From Xylocopa sonorina (taxonomy: Eukaryota > Arthropoda > Insecta > Hymenoptera > Apidae), in NCBI RefSeq assembly GCF_050948175.1, contig NC_135199.1, forward strand, positions 12,838,501-12,902,500: a stretch of 64,000 bases of DNA, in the 5' to 3' direction. Below the pieces are notes generated by a model. That model saw only the letters and a program-made list of their open reading frames with translations. It had not been told where the DNA came from and made no database searches. The translations under genes and the position numbers were made by a program. Every line of letters begins with the position of its first letter. Within the stretch, counting starts at the first letter, position 1. Shown one piece after another: positions 12,981 to 23,299 of the stretch.

Positions 12981-13185
12981 CGAATGAATCACGTCACCGG
13001 GTAGAGAGCAGCTGCGGGAGGAAAGTCGGATCGTGAAAGCGGTCCACGAAATGGCACGTAACGCGGTTCGGCGCGTTGGCCATTTCGCGTGGCCGGGGCT
13101 CGATAAATCTGACGTCGATTGAAATATTGCCTCCTTCGATATCCCTCGCAGCGCTGATTTTAACTCGCCCCACTCGATTTCTGTC

Positions 13186-13208
13186 CTCTCTCTCTCTTTC
13201 TCTCTCTC
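13186..13208. repeat. (CT)n microsatellite
   Basis: Alternating CT interrupted once by TTT, followed by another short CT stretch. Confidence 0.95.
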
Positions 13209-14003
13209 ACTCTGTTCCGAGCCCCGCGTACTTACATCTTTCTTCCTCTTCGTTCTACGCGAGTCCCTCGCCCATTCGACGGGTTACGCCGCGCGACACC
13301 GGAGAGCAGGAGGAGAATAAATTCCAGGATGGAGAGTAACGACCACGATATGAAGCTCGGTGAATTTCATTCGCCCTCCGCCTCCGTCGGTCCCTTTCCG
13401 ACTATTACCTACCCTCTTGCCCGCGGAAATGTCGATACAGCTGCGAGTCGGTCGACTCGAATGTCGCGTTCAAGGTCGCCAAACGAAACCTACCCCTTCG
13501 TCGCTTTGCTCCCAAGATCGCTGTTACCTCGCGTATCTCTACGACCGTTTATCTGAAACGGTTCACAGTCACGACTCCCGATTCGCGAGGGGATCCCCGC
13601 GAACCGATAGAAAAACCAAAATGGGAAGTCGCGAGGTGACGAGAGCGAGTCGAGGATGGAGAACGAGGCGCGGAGATGTACGCGTAGGAATAGGTGGATT
13701 GGGTTGTTGCGCGTGAAGGTAGTCGCTCGAGGCGTTGTAGCGTTCCATGGGAGGCGATGGAGAGGTAAAAGGGCCCAGAGAGGGGTAGAGCGGAGACTGG
13801 GAAGAAGAAGAAGAGGCTGAGAATGAGAAGGCAACGGTGGAACGCGCGGGGACGGCAACGCGAGGCGCGGCGGGGCGAGGGTTCGGATCGGCGCGAAGGT
13901 TTAAGGGTGGCTGTGCTTCGGCAACTTGCCGGGGCTCGGCGAGGCATTGAAATTGCAAATGCGCATTATGGATATTTCCCTATAGAGGGTCGAATACCAC
14001 TCG

Positions 14004-14006
<3 letters not shown>

Positions 14007-14037
<31 letters not shown>
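14007..14037. repeat. (CT)15 microsatellite
   Basis: Thirty-one bases of uninterrupted alternating C and T. Perfect arrays of this length are usually polymorphic. Confidence 0.98.
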
Positions 14038-14040
<3 letters not shown>

Positions 14041-14484
14041 CTCACCCCCTTGGCCTTCCTACCGTCCTGTTTCGCGCGCACACGAACACCGCGCGACTCC
14101 GTTGCCTGGCTTCTTCCGCGGCGTTCCGTGCACCTCGCCTCCTTTCGCTCTTTATCTTCCTCACCCCCGCCATTCTTTCCCTTCCTTTCCATCCCTTTCA
14201 TCTCGCCTGTCCGCCCCTCGCGGCTACAGATACTCGATGCGATATACGCGCACCCTTCCCTCTCCAGCCATTCTACTTGCCAACAGAAATATTCTATTTG
14301 TTTGCCTCCCCTCCTACCCTCGATGTTCTCTGATAATTGCAAAACGCTGTAAAACAGAATTCGCGAGGGCATCGCTGCACCTGGTGAAAGGGAGCCTATC
14401 GGTGGAACACTTTGCCGCAAAATATTTTTCGACCCGCGGTTTCCCTTCGCGCAACCCCCGAAACTCGCACGCAACAATGTTCGC

Positions 14485-14485
<1 letters not shown>

Positions 14486-14531
<46 letters not shown>
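14486..14531. repeat. (TC)19 microsatellite
   Basis: Thirty-nine uninterrupted bases of alternating T and C (14,486-14,524), then one G and a further CT stretch. It lies about 450 bp from the array at 14,007. Confidence 0.98.
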
Positions 14532-14532
<1 letters not shown>

Positions 14533-16023
14533 TCTGGTATCTCTTCGTTACACGTTTCACCGTCGCTCGCGTTCAGACTCGACGTCTCTGTCTCGCCTCG
14601 AAACCCTTTCACCACCGCGGCAGCCTCTCCGACGCGCCGCGAACGTTAGCTTTTCCCAACGCCTTCCAACCGCTCTTCACCCCGTAGGCTTCTCCTCGTT
14701 CGCTACGTATCATCCTTTTTTTGACGCGTGTCTGCGTCAGTGGTGCGCAAGTTTCCACGGAAATTCTCTTGATCCCATAACCGCCGGGGCTCTCGTATTC
14801 CCTCGATTTTTCCGCTATTCTTTCTTGATTTTTCAATATCTCAAACCTGCCCGGAATACGAAATAACCGGCGCGCGTTGTTGCCGGCTACGGGTAACCGA
14901 GCCGATCCGTGACGTCTTTATCGTATTTTCGCTACTCTTCAGCCCTTCTCACATCCCGTCTGTCGTCTCGAGCGTCGTCCTCTTAGCGAGTCGGTTTCTT
15001 CAACTCGCGAGACGCAACGATCCAAAGAACTCGAGTTAATTACCGTCCGCATAATCACGGTACAAAAGCCTTCTTCCATATCTGATTAGTGTCTTAACCG
15101 GGTTAGATAACGAGCAATCGTTTAGGAGGAGAATCCCTCGTTGCGGGTCCTTAATCCGTCAAAGGGCGGGCAAATCGGCGGCGAACGAAACCGAGGCTCG
15201 TGAAACAACGTTAACCCGATTGCCAGGAACGCGGACGGCAGGACGAGGCGGTTTGAGCGTCACTGGGAGTCCGCTGTAACTCGTCAGGGATCCCAGAGGC
15301 CGCGAAGACCGAGGGGTGTCGGGCAGACGAAGGGACGAATAGGTAAGTGAATCTACTACATCGGTTCGACGGGGGTTCCGATTGCTTTGGGCCATTCTCT
15401 CCACCTTCGGTTCCGAGCTGGCTCCCTTGGTGCCTGCCACCCCCTCGCGCCAGCTCGCCTGCTTATCCCAGCCGAGAGGGTTCACCCTTCGACTCGTAAC
15501 GCGACCTCGCGTTGTCGCGTCGTCGTCGAAAACAAAACGACCGCTTCGACGAGTTACCTCGACGCGCTTGTACGATTCTCGACCGTCGCCATTACAAGAT
15601 TAGCCGTCACTGAACCGCGTTCTCGTCGCTCACCCGCTTCGCGCAGCTTCTCTTCTCTCCCAGCGACGGTTAAAACAGGGAAACGAGGTCCACTGTCGAA
15701 AGAGCGTGTCCTGTACGAACGCGCGAGGACCGTCGATCGCGGAAAAAACGAGAGACGCGATTTCGCAGGGATTGCAAAACGGTGGAGGGCGCGTACGCCG
15801 GCAAAGTGCACCGTCACGGTCGCGTACTCCGGTAGGATATTTATTTATTTTGTAAACAACGGCGGGAAACGCGAATGGACGAGCGCGAAAGTGACGCGCA
15901 CGTTCGATCGCGGATGTGCGACGCGGGTACGCGCGTACAGGCTCGCCCTGGGGACGGGGCTGGCGTAAAGAAACGAAATTCCTCCTGGTGTTTTCGCGCT
16001 CATTGGCCCTCGCTAATTAGCCT

Positions 16024-16089
16024 GGCGTTTCGCCGCGCGTTTTTCCGCCCCGGGTAATTACCAGGGAAAATTGGCGTCGCCGAAACGCC
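16024..16089. other. 66-nt nested hairpin, possible structured RNA
   Basis: GGCGTTTCG (16,024-16,032) pairs perfectly with CGAAACGCC (16,081-16,089). Inside, positions 34-35 and 36-38 of this 16.0-kb segment can pair with 78-79 and 74-76, with one bulged T. TTTTCC (16,041-16,046) then pairs with GGAAAA (16,065-16,070), and GGT/ACC close an AATT loop inside the palindrome GGTAATTACC (16,053-16,062). That is about 23 base pairs in 66 nt, a size typical of an insect pre-miRNA. The internal loops are larger than usual for a pre-miRNA, and no known mature miRNA sequence was recognised. The strand is undetermined. Confidence 0.35.
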
Positions 16090-17389
16090 CTGCCGCGATA
16101 AACCGTCGCCGGACTGCGAATTAATATTTCACCCGCGCGTTGCTCTAATTTCGCGAAAAGCGATTATTGTCCGGGATGGAGAAACATCCGGGTTAATCAA
16201 GATTCGCGCGTGTGCACGCAACGAAACAGAAACGGAACTGATTCTACGGAAGGGGTTGTTTTTTTCTGCTCCTCTTCCGGTATTAATAACGCGTACGCAG
16301 TACAAAACGTCCCTTTCTTTACGCTAGAGGTGAATGTAATCTGTAACTGTATTTGTCTACCCGCGCGATCCATTTCGATCTCTGGATTACGCGAAATGGA
16401 AAAACGCGCGAGACTCCGCGATTCAGGTGAAACTGGGTCGCGTTATCCGCCTGGAGGACTACCGAACCTCTGAATCTGAACCTTAAGCATCGGCATGATT
16501 CTCGTTAGCTACGTTTGAAAACAGTTTAATCAGGCTGAACATTGAGATTCCGCTTCGGTAACGATTCAAGTCCGGAAGAGCGATTCCCCGCGCCTTTGTT
16601 TCACGCTTCGCCATTTGCATCGAGCAAAGTCAATAAACAAGTCGCTTGAGAGTGCAACGCCGATTAATCGGGGCTGGTTTATCCGTCTCGAGAGAAGTGG
16701 CGCGAAACTTTGCCAACTGGTGAGCAGAACGTAATCTGGCGTTTAAATGTTAGACGTTAGCGTTACTACCAGCAGTGATATTATTATTATTAAATATCTG
16801 TTCGACGAAGGGAAACAAGTTGAACGAGAAATGAAGACTGTTAGAGAAATTATGCGCCAGTGGGCGGTTCGTTGAGCTCGGTTTAATTTCACGTCGACCC
16901 CCGGCAGAGGCGACGGAGCCGTATTTTTTAACGAGCGATTTGCGCTCACGGGCGACTAACTAAAGGAGGCGTAAAGAAAACGGTCGGCGGGGGTGCTCGG
17001 AAGGCGAGAAACGAGCCGAAAAACCGACGCCACGATCGCGATCGGGCCCGTGCGCCGGTTAGCTCGTCGATAAACTTCGAAATCGGAGCATCGGAATTAT
17101 CGGAATAGTTTCTGCATATTTTAAGCCGACGCTGTTATCGGAGAGCCATAAGTAAGCAAATCCGCCGGCCTCGTTACCGAAATGCAGTAAAAAGTTTCGA
17201 GATAAATGTCCGGGAGATTTACGTGGCCGCCCTCGCGTGGCTCTGTCGCGTGTTGCGCGCGTTCCGCCGAATAAAAGTGGACGGAGTCGAAGGACCGAAA
17301 GGTAATCTCGCCGCGAGAATGAAGTCGAGGCAAACGATGAGAGCGCTTTAGGTGTAACGTGCACCCGGTTGAAGAACGTTCTAATAAGG

Positions 17390-17640
17390 CACGTAGCGAG
17401 CGGACGGGTCGGTGAAAGGGGAGGAAGTGCAGGGCCGCGAGCAAAGGGGTGGCGAACGAAGGAGCAAGAAAATCAGACGAGGAGGGAGCGCGCGTAAAGG
17501 GGTCCCGAAGAATCGCAAGAGCATCTCGTTCGAAGAGGGTAAATACGTAGAAGAGACGTGTCGGTGAAAGGGAAGATTGAGGGAGCGTAAGGGGGTAGCG
17601 AGAGAGGGAGTGGGGGGAGAGGGAGAAAGAAACAAGTGGG
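17390..17640. other. Purine-rich block
   Basis: About 250 bases of A/G-dominated plus strand with several runs of three to six G. The densest part is 17,571-17,630, where G-runs are spaced by short purine linkers. It is simple-sequence-like, and the loops are mostly too long for a confident quadruplex call. Confidence 0.75.
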
Positions 17641-18384
17641 TTGTCGATCGACGGCGCGGAACGATTCGATAATTTCGCGATTGCCTGAAAATTTTGTTCA
17701 GCCGATACTTCGATGCATAAAATTCGTTTCGAAGGGAGATTGTATCGAGGAGAACGCGAGCGAACAATTGGAATCGTCTGCTCGTGTTTGCGCCGAGGAG
17801 TATCGCGGCAGCCGGTGGAATTCAAAGGGGCGGCAATGTTCCGGCGATACGTTGCGTCTGACAAATAGCAATTCAGTATGCGGAGTATTCCAGTTTTCCC
17901 GAAGGCTACGATAAAAGGAACGCGAGCGCGTCCGCTTTTCAATTTCCATTAGCTCGTTGACTCGCATTTTCTTCTCGTTACTTAGCGCACCGACTCTCTT
18001 CGACTGAATTCCCACCAGCACCGACGGGAACGGTACGCCGTTTCCGTTTCGCGGTTTACGCCATCTCGAACGGAGAAAGAGGAAATGCAGAGGCTGACTG
18101 ATCGAGAGCAGGGCATGGCGATCGCTCGAGCGAGGGAAGAAATCGTTCGTACGCATTGATCGCGGATCGAACGCGTTATTCGCGCTTAATGCCCGCGCTC
18201 TGATAGCGGTTAAGGGTATCCGGTGATTCTTTCACGCGGTTCGCTGTCGCCGCCCCGTTTCCCAACGCCGAGCCCACCGAACGCCCCGCGGAAAATTGAA
18301 TTAGAGAGCTTAAGCCGCCTCTCCCCTGTTGGTCGTTAGAATGGCCACGGTAATTGATAATCGAGCGCCGGCTACAACCGAGCG

Positions 18385-18478
18385 CGACTAATTGGCTGAT
18401 CGCATTGTGATTTAAATGTGGAGATTTCCGCGCGACTCGCGCGGATTAACGCGAATTATAGCCGAACGACTAATTGGC
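18385..18478. promoter_or_regulatory. Paired 12-mer around a palindrome, possible cis element
   Basis: The 12-mer CGACTAATTGGC occurs directly twice, at 18,385-18,396 and 18,467-18,478. Each copy contains a TAATTG homeodomain-type core. Between them lies a palindrome with 8-bp arms, CCGCGCGA and TCGCGCGG, around one central base (18,428-18,444). The arrangement suggests a transcription-factor binding cluster. That is inference, since nothing here proves regulatory activity. Confidence 0.25.
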
Positions 18479-20376
18479 GAAAGGGCGCGCGAGACGCCCT
18501 CGTAGGCGCCGCGCGGGAACGCGGTTTTTCGTCACCTCGCGTCAACGGGGATGAAGCGTGCGAAAAATCGATCCGACTAGAGAGACGCCTGCCAGATTAA
18601 TTACCGTGCTTTCGCGCGAAACCGTACAAATTTGTCGAACGATTCCGTTCGCACGCGAAACGAAGACTCGAATACTTTCCAGCGGATTCAGCCACAGCTC
18701 GATGCAGTCTACGAACCGAACGCTTTCGATTTGCACAGACGAATCGCTGTCGAGATGGCTCCTCGAGTGGGCCAGCTGATCGACGATTACGTTAGCGATG
18801 ACGGAAATTTCGACTTGGTGGCTGTTTTTCCGTACAGAGGCTCGGCATTTGGACGAACGAATCGTTCACGGTTCGATCGAGAGGGTCATTGGCAGCGACC
18901 TATTCGCGTTCCGTTAAAATCAGGTCGAACCGATCAGCCGATTCCCGTCCGATTGCTAGTTTACTTCGCGTAATTAGATCCGTTTGAGGTCGACAATCGG
19001 ACGAGCGAACACCGCGTCGCGTCGGTCGGCGTTCTAACTAGGCGAAAATTCCCACCCGCCAGGGCTGTCGTAGTTCGCGACGTCGCGTATCGCCGTTCGG
19101 AAATCGCAGACGCTCTAATCGCCCCCAGGCAATCGATGATCGCCGCTGGGAATCGCTGTTCGTTCGCTCCGCGAGTCTTTATCGCTTCGCGAACAATCGT
19201 AAAGATCCGCAGCTGAGAGCGCCGAATTTTTGCCACCATCCCCGCCCCCGTTCCGAACGATTTCCTCGGAATTAAGGAGATCGCGCGAAATTACGGAAAT
19301 CCTTCGCGTGCCAGAGGAGAGCTTAACGCTCTGGGCTTTCTTTACGAGCTCCTTCGAGCACGCCTTCCGAGTAGATTCTCTCGCGATCGCGCTCGCGAGT
19401 GTATCTCAACGTCCACTGGGTATTCCCGATAAACCTCGCGGACGTGACGGTAAGCAACGCGAGTTAACCGAATGCAAAGCATCTTTCGTGTCTCCCGTCG
19501 CGTCCCGCGATGCGTTTTCCTGAATCTTGCCCGCGAAACGGCCAGTATCGCTCGCCTCTCTAAATTACATCGGGAGAAGAACGGGAGCTGGAATTGCTCG
19601 TAAATTACACCGATTTTGACAGGGGCAATTACTGTAACGGCGGCGCACGCGAGCGTACGCTCTCCGCACCCGTGCCTCCTCCGCGGCGTACCGTAAATAA
19701 TCCCCGGTGTTCACGAGCCACGCCGTTCGCCGCGCACAATTTTTTTCTCGTTAACGAACACACCCAATTGGAAGGGAATCGCGTTTCGAGACGTCGTTAC
19801 TTGCGCCACCCTCCCCGCCGCCCGTTGTTTCCCCGACAGAAACCTGCAGCTAATGCACCGACTTTTCAATCGTTCAACCTCTTCCCTCTCCCCCATTCCA
19901 GAGGAAAAAAACAATCGCCACGCAAACGTATGTTTAACAGAGCCCAACGACTCGAGGGGTAAGATTCAGGATTCCCCGCGCGGCAATCCCATCTGTCGAT
20001 CCTCTTTCGTGGACACGAGACGACGCCATCCTAGCGGAACAGGAGACCGCAAGAAGCATCGGTCATCAGTCTCGGTGAACAATGGTGCTCGGTGAAAAAC
20101 CGTCGACGAAAACGCGACGCTCTCTTCTCTATTGTCGGACGATGGCGGCGGCGGATCGGCACCGTGGGCGGTCTTAGATTTTCATGGGGTTGCGCGGACG
20201 AATCTCTTCCTCCGTGCGCGTACGCATAACACGGCAGTGTCCGGCAAATAACCGTGCACTCGAATACACAAACAGGCATTCGATTCGTGGCGTAGATAGG
20301 GGTAGTTACTGGAATCTATTGTGCTACGGAGAGGTCGCGCGCGGGGTAGTCGGGCGGATGGGGCAAGAGGTAACGC

Positions 20377-20409
20377 GGGGACGCGGGCGTTGGCGCAGGG
20401 GGTTGGGGG
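20377..20409 (+). other. G-quadruplex candidate
   Basis: G-runs at 20,377-20,380, 20,385-20,387, 20,398-20,402 and 20,405-20,409 are separated by loops of 4, 10 and 2 bases. One loop exceeds the usual 7-base limit, so stability is uncertain. More G-runs lie just upstream. Confidence 0.4.
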
Positions 20410-20838
20410 ACGTTGGTGTCCGAGGGTGGCGAAGGGTGGCGAGAGTGGATGGAAAGCGCCTCGATGAATGGCGGCGGCGTCGCTGGTAGTAGTGGTGGCT
20501 TTTAGCTGGGCGCATTCAACCGCGACGGTTAGCCGGGGGTTGGGATTAACGCATCCACACGCGGCGTGCGTGCCTGCGAGGGGCGGAGGCTGCGCACGTT
20601 TCGCAAAATCGTCCATAAAATGTATTACTCGCGGTGACGGGGCAGGCCACAGAGAGACGGTGTTTGTTTAATTTACTTTGACGCGGCCGGACGGGCCGTG
20701 GCCGCCCCTTCTTGATACTTTTCTCCCTTTCGCGGTCCCATCGCGATGTCCTTTCACCGGTGACGAATAGCGTCACCAACCTCGAACCGAGTTCGCCCTG
20801 AGCCGCGCCATCTTTTCATCGTTATATAACCAAGGATA

Positions 20839-20876
20839 TAACCGACGTGTTTCAAGTTCGCCCGGTTCGTCGGTTA
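20839..20876. other. Perfect 9-bp hairpin
   Basis: TAACCGACG (20,839-20,847) and CGTCGGTTA (20,868-20,876) are exact reverse complements across a 20-nt spacer. One hairpin of this size is compatible with chance. It is listed because more follow within 500 bp. Confidence 0.5.
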
Positions 20877-20964
20877 ATCCGAGATCGCGGAAAATTGCGA
20901 TAGAAGCGGGAGGCGCGCGTAATTCCCTGCGCGTTAATGGCTGACGTTGTTTATCGTTTAATAG

Positions 20965-21000
20965 TGAATTACACGCGTGTTGATACGCGCGGCTAATTCA
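20965..21000. other. Nested 7+5 bp hairpin
   Basis: TGAATTA (20,965-20,971) pairs with TAATTCA (20,994-21,000). Inside it CGCGT (20,974-20,978) pairs with ACGCG (20,985-20,989) around a 6-nt loop. The whole structure is 36 nt. Function is unknown. Confidence 0.45.
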
Positions 21001-21328
21001 ACCCCGTTCGCTTTACTGCACCCGTTGTTTGTTGCCTTAACGAGTTGCTCGCGATCATAACGAACTTCTCACGGTTTCGTTCCTCGCGAGCGATTAAACG
21101 CAACCCTCGGCTTGGATCCGAATCCTTGGCGCAGCCTTCGTCCATCGATCTGCCGCTTAGAAACGCGGTTCGTTCGTTAGCCGGAAATCGAGGCTTCGTC
21201 GCTGCGCGGACATCCGGGTAAGCAGCGCGTAAAATGAACGAGTGGAGCGGCAGCGCGTTTTACAAACTCGAGCGTGAAATATGTCAGACCAGCGCAGCTC
21301 TCTTTCTCAGGCGCTGTTAGGCGCACGG

Positions 21329-21373
21329 CGGAGCTGCCAGCTCCGTGGGTTTGTTAAATTCAGTTTAACAAAC
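21329..21373. other. Two adjacent inverted repeats
   Basis: CGGAGCTG and CAGCTCCG form a palindrome around one base (21,329-21,345). Three bases later, GTTTGTTAAA (21,349-21,358) and TTTAACAAAC (21,364-21,373) form a perfect 10-bp stem with a 5-nt loop. No U-rich run follows that would mark it as a bacterial-type terminator, and the context is eukaryotic. Confidence 0.6.
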
Positions 21374-22647
21374 GAGTCGGTAGGCCGTAGTATCGACCCC
21401 GGAGAACGGCCCACTTCGGCCAGGCTTCATCTCCGTTTCTTCGTCGAATAACTAATTTAGACTCTGGCGCGCGGCGTGCTCACTGGTCTCTGAAAGAGGG
21501 TTGCAGTCCGCTCGAACCTTCCGAGTGATAATCACGCTCGGGGAATACGCTCGAAATATCTACCGCGAGGCTCGCGTAGACGAAGGTACGCGCGTTCCTC
21601 CGGGCGTTTCACTGAAACTCTCTCAGCATCGACCGAGCCGTTGACCGACTTCGCGGCTTCTCTCGTCCGCCGATGAATAAAAGGGAATTAGTTATCCTCG
21701 ACGAGCGGCCCTGGCTACGTCTACGGGAGGCACTCGCGCGAATCCTGGTCTCCACTCGCGGCTACTCTCCCCGTTCTCGACCCGGCAGTCCAGACGATTT
21801 TAGCGAATGAATTTTTCCACGTCGGGGCTCGTTGTTAAATAAATTACAGGGGAAATTCCGTTCCGCTCGTCCGGCGTCGTTGGCCGGCGTCCAACGCGCC
21901 GGCCGGATCCAGTCTGCTCGACAATGCTCGCCGAAATAGCGGGCGAAACGTCGAAAACTGGTTTTACGGGAACGAAACTTTCTGCCCGGCGTCCCGGGGA
22001 AAAATATCTAGACAGCGATCGACAAAGGGACACAGCGAAAATTACATACGCGCGCGACTGCCTCCGGAAAAAAATCCTCTTCCATCCGCCATACCCGTGG
22101 CGGTTCGTCGTTCACCTTCCCGATATCCTTGCGGCGAGACCGATCAAAGCGGGCACCGCTAGTTCCGATTAATCAGTCTACGAATTAGGGAATGGAACCG
22201 TCGAATCAATTTTCTCCGATTCCCTGCGAGATCCAGCGGAATATCCTGGATCCGTTTACTCGTTCGAGCTCGCCGCTGCAGCGTCGCATTCGCGCGATTT
22301 ATTCGTAAAACCTTTCTCGCGAACTTTCACCACCATCGCCATATCGATAATCTCCGAGGCTTACATCTTCCGCTTATCCCCTCGTCGCTGATTAAACAAT
22401 CAGAGCAGCCAGCTAGCCGACGTACGCGCGCCTAATAATCGCTTTAATGATCCAACCGAAGGCGGCCTGACTCTCGGAACTAGGAGGCGGCGAGAGTTTA
22501 AGGGCGAGGGTGCCGAGGGGGTGGATCGCGGCGCGTGTTTCATCGAGACTTAGAAATCAAATATTTGCGCAGGCGGGTGCTTCGCCTCAGTTTACACGAC
22601 GAAACTCGCGAATCCTAAATACTCAGCATTTACCAACTCGTCAACGA

Positions 22648-22673
22648 GGGATAGGGTTGGGGAGGGGGATGGG
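22648..22673 (+). other. Canonical G-quadruplex motif
   Basis: Five G-runs at 22,648-22,650, 22,654-22,656, 22,659-22,662, 22,664-22,668 and 22,671-22,673 are separated by loops of only 3, 2, 1 and 2 bases. This satisfies the standard quadruplex pattern with a spare run and is the strongest such motif noticed in the window. Confidence 0.75.
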
Positions 22674-22826
22674 CGAAGAAGAAGCAGCAGAGGAGGAACG
22701 AGGGGGTGGCTGGCCCGATGCAAGGGTTAATATGCTGACCGATGGTGTTTATAGAGATTCGAAAATCGCAAGCCACGCGATTATGCCGGTCCAATGTCGG
22801 AGTGTAAGGGCGCGCGTGCACCCCCC

Positions 22827-22843
22827 CTCTCTCTCTCTCTCTC
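22827..22843. repeat. (CT)8 microsatellite
   Basis: Seventeen bases of alternating C and T directly after a run of C. Confidence 0.95.
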
Positions 22844-23270
22844 CATTCAAAATAGCGCTGAATCAGCGACCATTATCACCGGCGAGCGACCGTTATTATT
22901 GCGAGTTAACTCGTCGAGGCGTTTATCGTCCGTAAGGACCTACCGCGAGTCCCTAATTGGCGCTTACGCAACGATCGTGAGAATCAAAGCGCCTAGCGCG
23001 TTACCCGCGGAGCTGACAACGGTTCGAACCGAGGCGGAGAAACCGCGTTCAACCGTTCCCCGTCCATTACTCGATTTTGATGCAATCAACCGACGAATCC
23101 CCGCGATCCAGAAACTGTCGGCTGATTGGAATCCTTCTTTGGAAACAGACCGTGTAAGTGAAATTGCGGTAAATGGCGTAACACCGTAATGGCGTCCTGC
23201 TGCACGTACGTACGTGTATCCCGCCAGTACGTTCCGCGTTATGGCCAAATCCTATTCCTGCTAATTGCTG

Positions 23271-23299
23271 TCTCTCTCTCTCTCTCACTCTCTCTCTCT
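23271..23299. repeat. (TC)n microsatellite pair
   Basis: Two alternating TC runs of eight and six units separated by an AC. Confidence 0.95.

Larger units (their letters stand above)
13000..14870. other. Strand-asymmetric purine/pyrimidine zone
   Basis: The plus strand is pyrimidine-rich at about 13,100-13,420, purine-rich at about 13,620-13,900, and strongly pyrimidine-rich again at about 13,990-14,700. Two long CT arrays are embedded in it. Stop codons are scarce in such DNA, which explains long frames on both strands, including 13,823-14,866 on plus and 13,980-14,615 on minus. Those frames read through the repeats as Ser-Leu and Arg-Glu runs and are not supported as genes. Confidence 0.7.
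14871..20300. other. Gene-free stretch with structured elements
   Basis: No coding exon or RNA gene is recognisable. It contains the nested 66-nt hairpin at 16,024-16,089, a purine-rich block at 17,390-17,640, and the paired 12-mer and palindrome at 18,385-18,478, each listed separately. The minus-strand frame 17,121-17,942 (273 codons) runs through the purine-rich block and has no domain. Confidence 0.6.
20300..22900. other. Gene-free stretch with G-rich and hairpin motifs
   Basis: No gene is recognised. It holds two G-quadruplex candidates (20,377-20,409 and 22,648-22,673), a cluster of short perfect hairpins between 20,839 and 21,373, and a (CT)8 tract at 22,827. The remainder is unremarkable CpG-rich DNA. 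Confidence 0.6.

Noticed and set aside
13823..14866. 347-codon plus-strand open frame, the longest in the window
   Set aside because: It runs through two CT microsatellites read as Ser-Leu repeats, overlaps a 211-codon minus-strand frame and has no domain. Stop codons cannot occur in the CT arrays.
17385..17393. TAAGGCACG, matching the first nine bases of insect miR-124
   Set aside because: The match ends after nine bases and no hairpin surrounds it.
17121..17942. 273-codon minus-strand open frame
   Set aside because: It spans a purine-rich block in which stops are scarce, its product is Arg/Ser/Leu/Pro-biased without any motif, and plus-strand frames overlap it.
21349..21373. Hairpin considered as a rho-independent terminator
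   Set aside because: No T-run follows the stem and there is no bacterial gene context.
23020..23045. GGTTCGAACC-like word resembling a tRNA B box
   Set aside because: The flanking bases do not form a T-arm, and no A box, anticodon arm or acceptor stem fits.
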